Positions 34,294 through 41,161 of a stretch of DNA of 42,278 nt are shown one piece after another. Made by a program: the position numbers and the translations under genes. The notes beneath the pieces are model-generated. The model was given only the letters and a program-made list of their open reading frames with translations, was not told the origin of the DNA and ran no database searches. The DNA is from Thermoanaerobaculia bacterium (GTDB lineage: Bacteria > Acidobacteriota > Thermoanaerobaculia > Multivoradales > Multivoraceae), in contig JAJEBV010000024.1 of the NCBI GenBank assembly GCA_022822365.1, forward strand, positions 1 to 42,278, written 5' to 3'. Every line of letters starts with the position of its first letter. The first letter of the stretch is position 1.

Positions 34294-36300
34294 CTACTGG
34301 CCTCTGACGAGCGGATGCCGGTGTCCGGTGACCCGGAACTTGAACTTCCTGTTGACGCTGTTCTTGGGCAGCGGGCTCCGCCTCAACTGGTAGTCCCGGG
34401 GCACCATTTCAAAGTCCAGGTAGTGCGCGAACATCATCACGTTCAGCACCATCTGCAGACGGGTCCAGTTCGCCCCTCCGCAAACGTGCGTCCCGACGCC
34501 GAACGGCATGTAGACCCCCGGGTGCCTGTGTTCGTTGCGCGGTTCCACATACCGATCGATATCGACCTTGTCCGGCTCTGCGAAGTGCTCTTCCATGTGG
34601 TGCGGCGCGGAGAACGAGATCATCACCGTGCTGTAGGCCGGCACTTCGATGCCATCGATCTCGAAGGCGTTCATGGCCGTGCGCAGGTGCACCGGAACGA
34701 CCTCGTGAAGACGCAGCACCTCCATGACGAAGCGGCGCGACACATCGGTCGCTTCCGGCGTCAGGTCCGCCGCCGTCGGGTCTCCGTTCGCGAACAGCGC
34801 GTCGGCTTCGGCGGCGACCTGTTCGTGGTAATCCGGGTGCTTCAGCAGTTCGTAGAGCGAGAAGGCAACCGCGCTGCCCGTGTAGTGGCCGGCGATGATC
34901 GGGGCGATGAACGCGAAACCCAGGTCGGTTTCGGGCAGGAACTGCGGGTCCGCATGGTGCAACTCCATCAGGTCATCGACCAGGTCCCGGCGTTTACCGG
35001 CTCGCTGCGCCTCGGTGTGGGTTGCGTGGATCATGGCGTACAACTCCAGCACACGCTGCTTGTAACGCTTCATCTTCGGCGTGCGCAGCATGAACCTGGG
35101 CAGCACGCCCTGTGTATGGACCATGAGCGCCCGATACTCGAAGTACAGCAGTTCATCGAGGAGTTCGGTCGGGGGATCGAAACTCACGCTGAGCCGCGCG
35201 ATCTGCGCGCCAATCAGCCGCTGGCAGGTCATTTCGCCCGGGAGCACGCTGCCGATTTCCCACCCCCTGAAAGAGCCCCGGCCAAGCGTCAGCACCTCGT
35301 CGAGCCGGTCCTCGACGACCTTGCGCGAATTGCCGGCTCGAACCGCCTTGCGCATGCGAAAGTGGTCGGCCCCGTCCATGCTGGCGATGGAACGTGCCGT
35401 ACCCCACTCCTGCTGAAAGTCCTCCAGGTAGTCGCGCGTCCGGAGATGAAGACGGCCCTTCTTGGCCACCCATCGGTTGACGTCGACCCCGGCGAGCACG
35501 ACGAACCGCCTGCCCGGAAGCTTGAACTCGAAGACGGGGCCCAACTCCTGCGCCTTCTCAGCGAAGAACTTCGGTAGGTTCGCGCTACGGAACGTCTTCG
35601 AGGCGAAAGCGTCGCGGAGCCCCACGCTCGGCATGGCCCGCCGCCGCCGCGACGCGCGCATGCTGGCCGGCGGCCGGTAGGAATTGCGCACGGCCGGGCC
35701 GATCGCCCTGCCGATCAGATCCATGTTGCTGTAGAGCTCGATGAGTTCCTCGGCGGCCTCGTACTCTTCCGGCTCCATCATGGCCTTGAAGCCATCGCAG
35801 TAGTGGACGAGACCGATGATCACGATGTCCCTGGGATCCGGGAACTCCTTGTCCAGGAGAGTGCGGAAGATCCGCCCCTTGATCTCTTCCCCCGCCCAGC
35901 CGTCGACCAGCGGATAGCGACCGGTGCGGGTCACCTTCTTCGACAGGGTCCAGAAGCCGCCGGCATCGGATTCGAAGATGCCCTTCTGGACCAGCCTTTC
36001 GATCGCCTCGTCGCTGATCTGGTCGCCGCGCCGGGCCAGTCGCTCCACCCAGTACTGGGGCGGATGAACCGTGTCCTCGCTGGCGAGATCCTCCAGGGAG
36101 GGATCCAGCAGGCTGTCCCCCGTGGGGGTCGCATCGACTACGGTGAGCGTCTCCAGGTCCGAGTCGATCCGGTCCTCCAGCGCGAGGTCCATGAGCACGG
36201 CCCCCGCGAGCGCGCAGGACATCCTCCACTCGGGAATGGGTACGAAGTACCCCGTGTCCTGACTATGCAGGAGCAGTAGCAACTGCTCGGCGAATCTCAT
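34294..36300 (-). CDS. GPP34 (GOLPH3-like) domain fused to CYP51-like cytochrome P450
   Basis: 668 residues, about 220 longer than a normal bacterial P450. Residues 1-205 fit the GPP34/GOLPH3 fold: EQLLLLLHSQDTGYF, ALAGAVLMDLALEDRI, LTVVDATPTGDSLLDPSLE, AIERLVQKGIFE, GRYPLVDGWAGEEIKGRI and DPRDIVIIGLVHYCDGF. An Arg-rich linker (205-222) follows. Residues 225-665 are a P450: oxygen-binding helix AGHYTGS at 470-476, ExxR (EVLR) at 527-530 and haem loop FGVGTHVCGG with Cys607. A His-Tyr where most P450s have an acid before the Thr recalls CYP51 (AGxHTSS). GPP34 proteins bind phosphoinositide membranes in eukaryotes; here the domain may bring the P450 to a membrane lipid (inference). Nine bases after the Rieske stop. 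Confidence 0.88.
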   Translation of the reverse strand: MRFAEQLLLLLHSQDTGYFVPIPEWRMSCALAGAVLMDLALEDRIDSDLETLTVVDATPTGDSLLDPSLEDLASEDTVHPPQYWVERLARRGDQISDEAIERLVQKGIFESDAGGFWTLSKKVTRTGRYPLVDGWAGEEIKGRIFRTLLDKEFPDPRDIVIIGLVHYCDGFKAMMEPEEYEAAEELIELYSNMDLIGRAIGPAVRNSYRPPASMRASRRRRAMPSVGLRDAFASKTFRSANLPKFFAEKAQELGPVFEFKLPGRRFVVLAGVDVNRWVAKKGRLHLRTRDYLEDFQQEWGTARSIASMDGADHFRMRKAVRAGNSRKVVEDRLDEVLTLGRGSFRGWEIGSVLPGEMTCQRLIGAQIARLSVSFDPPTELLDELLYFEYRALMVHTQGVLPRFMLRTPKMKRYKQRVLELYAMIHATHTEAQRAGKRRDLVDDLMELHHADPQFLPETDLGFAFIAPIIAGHYTGSAVAFSLYELLKHPDYHEQVAAEADALFANGDPTAADLTPEATDVSRRFVMEVLRLHEVVPVHLRTAMNAFEIDGIEVPAYSTVMISFSAPHHMEEHFAEPDKVDIDRYVEPRNEHRHPGVYMPFGVGTHVCGGANWTRLQMVLNVMMFAHYLDFEMVPRDYQLRRSPLPKNSVNRKFKFRVTGHRHPLVRGQ

Positions 36301-36309
36301 CGTTGGGCC

Positions 36310-37377
36310 TCAGATTGCCCGCAACGTCGGCCTGCGCTCCGACTCGAGTTCCGGGTAGAACTGCCGGCTGTACTGCCGGTACTTCCCCACGGGCCCGTCG
36401 GCCTGGCTGAGCCGGGGCGGGGCCTGGTACTTCTTCCTCTCCCAGATCACGACATCCTGCAGGACGAAGCGTCTCTCTTCACTCAGCACGATTCGATTCA
36501 TCACCCTGTGGCGCATCGCCACCGGCAGGAACCTCAGCCCCGCGAAGAAGCGCCCTGGCCCGCGGATCTTCCGCACCTGACTTACCAGCACGACCTCGAC
36601 CAGCGTTCCGTCGACAGGCGTGGCGAGCACCCACAGCCTCGAGTCCATGCCGATCGTCTTCTCATGGAACTCGACAAGGGAGTAGCCCAGGCCATGGACA
36701 TGGGTGATCGCCGAAACCTCGACCACCACATTCACCGGCCCCGCGATTCTCCGGACGTTCTTGAAGTCGAAGCAACTCCTCAGATAGGGGCCTTCGACCA
36801 GCGTCGAACCAACCGGAAGCACGTCGTAGTAGCCGTGCGTGTAGCCCAGATGTTCGATGTCGACGGAATTCTCGGTCGTTTCCTGGGGATGACCGCGGAA
36901 CCGCAAGACGGTGGACCGCAGCTTGCTCCAGTCCTGCCCGGTCGGCGGATCGTCCGGCAGGTGCCACGTTGGCGGTCGGCCGTCGCTCGCCCACCAAGCG
37001 AAGATCAACCCCAGGACCTCCCTGGTCTCGAAGACCTTGAGCCTGGCGGCGCTCGGGGCAGGTGCGTGCGGCGTCGCGACGCACTGGCCCGTCGCATCGA
37101 ACTGGAACCCGTGAAACGGGCAGACGAGACAGCCGTCGCGGACGGCGCCGCCCACTGTCGGTCCCAAGTGCGAGCCGAGATGCGGGCAGTAGGCGCCGGA
37201 CACGCACACGCGACCGTCATCGTCGCACCACACGACGATCTCCTGACCCATCCAGGTCTTCTCGATCAGCTTCTCCCGCAGGACCGAGTCGCGCGTCGCT
37301 ACGAAGTACCAGCCCTCGGGGAAGGGCGGTAGCTCTTCGTCGGAACTCTGCGGACGTCCATCCGTCTGCGTGATCAT
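36310..37377 (-). CDS. Rieske non-haem iron oxygenase, Neverland/KshA-like
   Basis: 355 residues from ATG 37377. FPEGWYFVATRD opens the Rieske domain; the [2Fe-2S] ligands are Cys64-x-His66 (YCPHLGSHLG) and Cys86-x-x-His89 (CPFHGFQFD). The catalytic domain has TTENSVDIEHLGYTHGY with His176 and His181 as iron ligands and Asp173 as the electron-relay residue. The CPHLGSHLG and CPFHGF pattern is that of the Neverland/DAF-36 cholesterol 7-desaturase and KshA steroid hydroxylase group. An in-frame GTG at 37455 would add 26 residues that are not family-like. First gene of the cassette. It needs a reductase, which is not visible nearby. Confidence 0.88.
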   Translation of the reverse strand: MITQTDGRPQSSDEELPPFPEGWYFVATRDSVLREKLIEKTWMGQEIVVWCDDDGRVCVSGAYCPHLGSHLGPTVGGAVRDGCLVCPFHGFQFDATGQCVATPHAPAPSAARLKVFETREVLGLIFAWWASDGRPPTWHLPDDPPTGQDWSKLRSTVLRFRGHPQETTENSVDIEHLGYTHGYYDVLPVGSTLVEGPYLRSCFDFKNVRRIAGPVNVVVEVSAITHVHGLGYSLVEFHEKTIGMDSRLWVLATPVDGTLVEVVLVSQVRKIRGPGRFFAGLRFLPVAMRHRVMNRIVLSEERRFVLQDVVIWERKKYQAPPRLSQADGPVGKYRQYSRQFYPELESERRPTLRAI

Positions 37378-37526
37378 GCGCCAGGGATTCTCATTCTTGG
37401 AGTGTCGAGAATCGGCGGATCGGGGCACCAGGGCCGACCTCCCAGCCAGCTTCACCCGCCTCTAAGGCCAACTACTCTAACAACATAGCGCGTCCAGCCC
37501 GCTAGCGCGCCGGTTCCACCGCCCGC

Positions 37527-37548
37527 GGACCGCGTCGCCTAGCGGTCC
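37527..37548. terminator. Stem-loop downstream of the VIT-family gene
   Basis: GGACCGC-8 bases-GCGGTCC, a perfect 7-bp G/C-rich stem, about 62 bases beyond the VIT-family stop on its transcribed strand and before the Rieske operon. There is no T tract, so it would be a Rho-assisted or weak terminator at best. The rest of 37456-37610 shows no gene. Confidence 0.3.
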
Positions 37549-37610
37549 GACGGCGGCTTCCAGTTCGGATGAGGCATATGGACCTCTTCCATGATCCGCA
37601 ACCGCCTTCT

Positions 37611-38339
37611 CTACCCCAGACTACCGACCGACACACCGATGAGGCGACCGATACCGTACGTGACCGCGGCCGCGACGCCGCCGGCCAGCAGCATCCTTCC
37701 TGCGCCCCACGCCGCGTTCACGCCGGTCAGACGCGCCAGGATCCCTCCCGCCAGCAGCAGCGCCAGACCGCTGAACGATCCGCTCAGCCAGAACGCGAGG
37801 TCCGCGGCCCCCAGCGCGTAGGGCAGAAGCGGAATCGCCGCGCCGACGACGAAGGCCACGAAGGAACTCGAAGCCGCAGCGACCGGGGCGCCCAACTGCG
37901 ACGGATCCAGACCCAGCTCCTCTCGCGCCAGCGTGTCCAGCGCCACCTCCGGATCCGCCATCAGCCTGCTCGCCACGCGACGCGACTCCTCCTCGGACAG
38001 ACCCTTGGCCCGGTAGATGCGCTCGAGCTCCGCCTGCTCCTCCTCCGGCCACTCGCTCAACTCGACCTCTTCCTTGCGCAACTCGTTCTCGTAGAGGTCC
38101 CGCTGCGAACGCACCGAGATGTACTCTCCGGCCGCCATCGAGAAGGCGCCCGCGAGCAGGCCAGCCGCCCCGGCCAGCAACACGAAGTCCGGGTTCCCGG
38201 TGCCTCCGGCCACTCCCATGACCAGGCTGAAGTTGGACACCAGGCCGTCGTTCGCGCCCAGAACCGCGGCCCGGAGACTTGCACCCCTGGTGGCGACTCC
38301 GCCGGAGCGGGACTCGCTCCGCCCAAGGGACCTGCGCAT
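37611..38339 (-). CDS. VIT1/CCC1-family membrane transporter
   Basis: 242 residues. LRAAVLGANDGLVSNFSLVMGVAGG is the first-helix signature of the VIT1/CCC1 (vacuolar iron transporter, nodulin-21-like) family, followed by GLLAGAFSMAAGEYISVRSQRDLYE, the second-helix signature. A charged cytosolic segment comes next (about 80-145; EEEQAELERIYRAKGLSEEE), which in this family binds metal. Three more hydrophobic helices follow. The family exports Fe(II) or Mn(II) from the cytoplasm; the metal here is not determinable. Start is 9 bp after the NIPSNAP stop, so these two are probably co-transcribed. Confidence 0.92.
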   Translation of the reverse strand: MRRSLGRSESRSGGVATRGASLRAAVLGANDGLVSNFSLVMGVAGGTGNPDFVLLAGAAGLLAGAFSMAAGEYISVRSQRDLYENELRKEEVELSEWPEEEQAELERIYRAKGLSEEESRRVASRLMADPEVALDTLAREELGLDPSQLGAPVAAASSSFVAFVVGAAIPLLPYALGAADLAFWLSGSFSGLALLLAGGILARLTGVNAAWGAGRMLLAGGVAAAVTYGIGRLIGVSVGSLG

Positions 38340-38348
38340 GCGGCGTCG

Positions 38349-39356
38349 CTACCGCACGCGGCGGTACGTTTCGTCAAGCGGCGGCAGGAAGACCGGCGGA
38401 CTGCCGTAGAAGTGACCGCGCAGGAACCGCACCGAGGTGTCGAGCGTGAGGCCGCGCCGGCGTTCCAGGGCTTCGACGCATGCCTCGTAGTCCGGGCCGT
38501 TGCCGCCGAGCCGCGCCATGACGGCGGGCCGCGTCGCCTGCCAGTGCTCGTAGCTGGCGTAGCGCGCCATCATGTAGACCTCGTCGAAGTCGGAACTCTC
38601 GACGGCGCCGACTTCGGTCCCGCGGCGATCGAGATCTTCCGGCGTCGGGTAGACGCGCCGCCACTGCCCGACGATCCGCGCGCCGTTCTTCTCGAAGTAC
38701 GGCCAGACGCCTTCGCGACTCAGCCGACTGAACTCCTCGAAGGTGCCCTTGCGGATGCGGAAGTACCGCAGGGTGACGATCTCCTCGCCCCGCCGGGCTC
38801 GGGCGCTTCGCACCGGTAGTTCGGCGCCGCCGTCGGCCGCGCCTCCCGGCTCGGCGATCTCGTACTCCTCGTCGAGACCGGGCATGTAGTACGGCCCGCC
38901 GGGCGCCATGTCCCCTGCGAGATAGATCGGACCGTCCGACCCCAGCTCCAACTGACGTCTGGCGGCAAGCGCCTCGCGGAACGCCTGCCAGTCCTCGCCG
39001 TTGCCGCCCAACCGGTCGGAGGCCCGGGTGGCGGCCCAGTGGTTGTAGCTGCGATAGCGCGCCAGGCGGTACCCCTCGTCGAAGTCGGGACTCGCGCCGC
39101 CATCCGGGTGGACTACCTGCCACTGGCCCACCACGCGGCTGCCGATCTTCTCGAAGATCGGCCAGACGCCGTCGCGGCTCAGCTCGAAGAAGCGTTCATG
39201 GGCCCCCTTCTGAAGCTTCTGGTGGCGAAGGACGAGGAACTCCTCGCCCGCCCGGGGGATGTCGTTGCGCACCGGCCGCGGAGTGTCCTGGGCCGGAAGG
39301 ATCGACGCGCCGGCCAGGAGTGCGGCGGAAGCCAGCGGGACCGCGGTCAGTCGCAT
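38349..39356 (-). CDS. Secreted protein with two NIPSNAP-like domains
   Basis: 335 residues from ATG 39356 with a signal peptide (LTAVPLASAALLAGASILPAQ). Two homologous halves are visible. Half 1 has VLRHQKLQKGAHERFFEL, GVWPIFEKIGSRVVGQW and YRSYNHWAATRASDRLGGNG. Half 2 has TLRYFRIRKGTFEEFSRL, GVWPYFEKNGARIVGQW and YASYEHWQATRPAVMARLGG. Each resembles the ferredoxin-like NIPSNAP/dimeric alpha-beta barrel fold, so one chain may form a pseudo-dimer. No catalytic role known. The frame is open upstream to 39464 but that part runs through palindromic DNA and is not protein-like. Confidence 0.82.
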   Translation of the reverse strand: MRLTAVPLASAALLAGASILPAQDTPRPVRNDIPRAGEEFLVLRHQKLQKGAHERFFELSRDGVWPIFEKIGSRVVGQWQVVHPDGGASPDFDEGYRLARYRSYNHWAATRASDRLGGNGEDWQAFREALAARRQLELGSDGPIYLAGDMAPGGPYYMPGLDEEYEIAEPGGAADGGAELPVRSARARRGEEIVTLRYFRIRKGTFEEFSRLSREGVWPYFEKNGARIVGQWRRVYPTPEDLDRRGTEVGAVESSDFDEVYMMARYASYEHWQATRPAVMARLGGNGPDYEACVEALERRRGLTLDTSVRFLRGHFYGSPPVFLPPLDETYRRVR

Positions 39357-39375
39357 TGTTGTCGCCGCTGGGTGC

Positions 39376-39438
39376 GCGGGTCTTCTGACCCGCTGCCGCC
39401 GGAGGCGGCCAGAGATACGCGCCGGCCGCGAGGCCGGC
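39376..39438. repeat. Cluster of three palindromic hairpins
   Basis: In the 114-bp gap between ankyrin and NIPSNAP genes: GCGGGT-CTTCTG-ACCCGC (39376-39393), GCCGCC-GGA-GGCGGC (39395-39409) and GCCGGCC-GCGA-GGCCGGC (39421-39438, followed by TCCGCT). All have perfect arms. The third shares its core and tail with 13330-13349. REP-like elements or a strong terminator/attenuator between the two genes. Confidence 0.6.
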
Positions 39439-39470
39439 TCCGCTTTGGTAACCAGTGGATGCAAGACCGC

Positions 39471-41141
39471 TCAGTTCGCCGGCGGCTTGCTCACGGCGTC
39501 CTTCTTCGCCTCGTCCGGCGCAGGCTTGGGTGCCGGCTTGGCGTAGATGTCGACCGCCTTGGCGTCCTCTTCCTCTTCCGTCGGCGGACGAACGCCTTCG
39601 CCGAGCATGATCGTCTCGATCGCGGCGACGGTGACCGGGGACGGTTTGAAGTTGCCGAAGCGATAGCCGCGCGCGATGGTCAGCGGTGTCCAGCCGTACT
39701 TGTTGCGCTGGTTCCAGACCTCGATGTCTGCACCGCTGTCCGCCAGCAGGTGGACGACCCGCGGCAGGTTCTTGTAGGCGGCGCCGTGCATCGGGGTTTC
39801 ACCGTTGGCGTTCACGGCGTCGATGTCGGCCCCGAGATCGAGCGCGAGCTGCACCGCCTCGAGCACCTCCTCCTCGGTGCCGGCGTCCTCTCCGGGCGAA
39901 CGGGTGCCGAGGCCGGCGGCGGCCATCAACGCCGTCGAGCCGTCATCGGTCCGGGTCAGCGGATCGGCGCCGAGCTCGGCAAGGGTCCGCATCAGGTCGG
40001 CGTCGGCGACCAGCGCCGCCAGGACGAAGGGCGTCGCTCCCAGTTCGTTGAGGCTCGTGTTGTTGAGCCGCGCCCTGGTCGTCATCCGTGCTTCCAGATC
40101 GGCGCCGTGCTCCACCATGTCGCGGACGAAGTCCAGACCGTCCATGGCGCCCGAACCGTCGGGCCGCGGGTTGTTGTCGCCGGCTCCGGGCTTGCGCACC
40201 CTGGCCAGCATGTGCAGCGCCGTGTACCCGGGATGGGCCGCGTTCGGATCGGCGCCGGCGTCGAGCAGGCGCGCGGCGAGTTCGAAGTGGCCGTTCGTCA
40301 CCGCGACCAGGAGCGGCGTGGAACCTGGACGGACGGAGCGTCCGCCGGGCAGCGGGCGGTCGCGCTCCACCGGCTTGCGCGGCGTCGCCGAGTTCACGTC
40401 GACGCCTGCCCGCAGGAGGGCCTCGGCTACCCCGATCCGGCCTTCGCGCACCGCGAACAAGAGCGGCGTGAAACCGGAGTCGAGCCTCGCGTTCGGATCG
40501 GCGCCCACCTCGAGCAGCAGTTCGACGACTTCCAGGTTGCCCTCGGCCGCCGCCCACATGAGCGCCGTCTGGCCGCGTTTCGGTTCGCGGTAGTGCGCGT
40601 CGGCGCCGGCCTCGTAGAGCGCTTCGACGACTTCGATGCGTCCGGTCCGCGCCGCTGTCATGAAGACGCTCTCGCCGCCGGAAAGGACGGCGTTCGGATC
40701 GGCGCCGGCCGCGAGGAGCGCATCGACGATCTCAAGGCTGCCGTTGGCGCTGGCGAGGGACAGCGGGACGACGCCGTAGCGATTCGCGGCCGAGGCATCG
40801 GCGCCGGCATCGAGGAGGCGGCCGGCCAGTTCGGGTCGGTCGTGGTAGACGGCCCAGTGGAGGGCGGTCATCCCGTCGACCTGGGCGGCGTTGATCTCGT
40901 CGGAGGCCGGAGACGCGGCGAGGAGGCGTTCGATCGTGGCGGTGTCGAGGTGTTCGGCCGCGTCGGCGAGGGGGGCGTTGGTGGCCGCCGTTGCCGGGGT
41001 GGCCAACAGAAATGTCAGGCCAAGAATCCGGAGCGGATTCCGGCCTTGCGGCCGGATGCGGGCCAGTAGGCCCGCGCACCGACAGGCAGACCTGCGGATG
41101 CCGGCCAGAAGGCCGGCGCACCGACAGTTCGACTGTTGCAT
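39471..41141 (-). CDS. Secreted ankyrin-repeat protein
   Basis: About 556 residues from ATG 41141. From about 70 to 495 there are roughly ten ankyrin repeats, recognisable by TALHWAVYHDRPELAGRLLD, AGADPNA, TALMWAAAEGNLEVVELLLE, TPLLFAVREGRIGVAEALLR, TPMHGAAYKNLPRVVHLLAD and TPLTIARGY. A hydrophobic segment (ILGLTFLLATPATA) at about 40-53 looks like the core of a signal peptide, so export is likely. The stretch before it is odd: a 14-residue unit (CRCAGLLAGIRR / CRCAGLLARIRP) encoded by a 42-bp palindromic DNA repeat. GTG 41156 is an alternative start; no ATG/GTG/TTG lies between the repeat and the signal. The C-terminus is Lys/Pro/Ala-rich. Follows the DUF1552 gene closely, a common pairing in Acidobacteriota. 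Confidence 0.85.
   Translation of the reverse strand: MQQSNCRCAGLLAGIRRSACRCAGLLARIRPQGRNPLRILGLTFLLATPATAATNAPLADAAEHLDTATIERLLAASPASDEINAAQVDGMTALHWAVYHDRPELAGRLLDAGADASAANRYGVVPLSLASANGSLEIVDALLAAGADPNAVLSGGESVFMTAARTGRIEVVEALYEAGADAHYREPKRGQTALMWAAAEGNLEVVELLLEVGADPNARLDSGFTPLLFAVREGRIGVAEALLRAGVDVNSATPRKPVERDRPLPGGRSVRPGSTPLLVAVTNGHFELAARLLDAGADPNAAHPGYTALHMLARVRKPGAGDNNPRPDGSGAMDGLDFVRDMVEHGADLEARMTTRARLNNTSLNELGATPFVLAALVADADLMRTLAELGADPLTRTDDGSTALMAAAGLGTRSPGEDAGTEEEVLEAVQLALDLGADIDAVNANGETPMHGAAYKNLPRVVHLLADSGADIEVWNQRNKYGWTPLTIARGYRFGNFKPSPVTVAAIETIMLGEGVRPPTEEEEDAKAVDIYAKPAPKPAPDEAKKDAVSKPPAN
41040..41117. repeat. Palindromic repeat array at the 5' end of the ankyrin gene
   Basis: Three hairpins: CCGGCC-TTGC-GGCCGG (41040-41055), GCGGGCC-AGTA-GGCCCGC (41058-41075) and GCCGGCC-AGAA-GGCCGGC (41100-41117). 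The last two are copies of a 42-bp unit with the same GCGCACCGACAG tail. They differ by a paired change in the stem (G:C to C:G), so base pairing is kept. REP-like. Confidence 0.75.
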
Positions 41142-41161
41142 AAGTTCTGCCACCACCTGTC

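Noticed and set aside
41040..41117. CRISPR-like reading of the short repeats at the ankyrin 5' end
   Set aside because: Only two units, no variable spacers between constant repeats, perfect internal palindromes with compensatory changes, and no cas genes.
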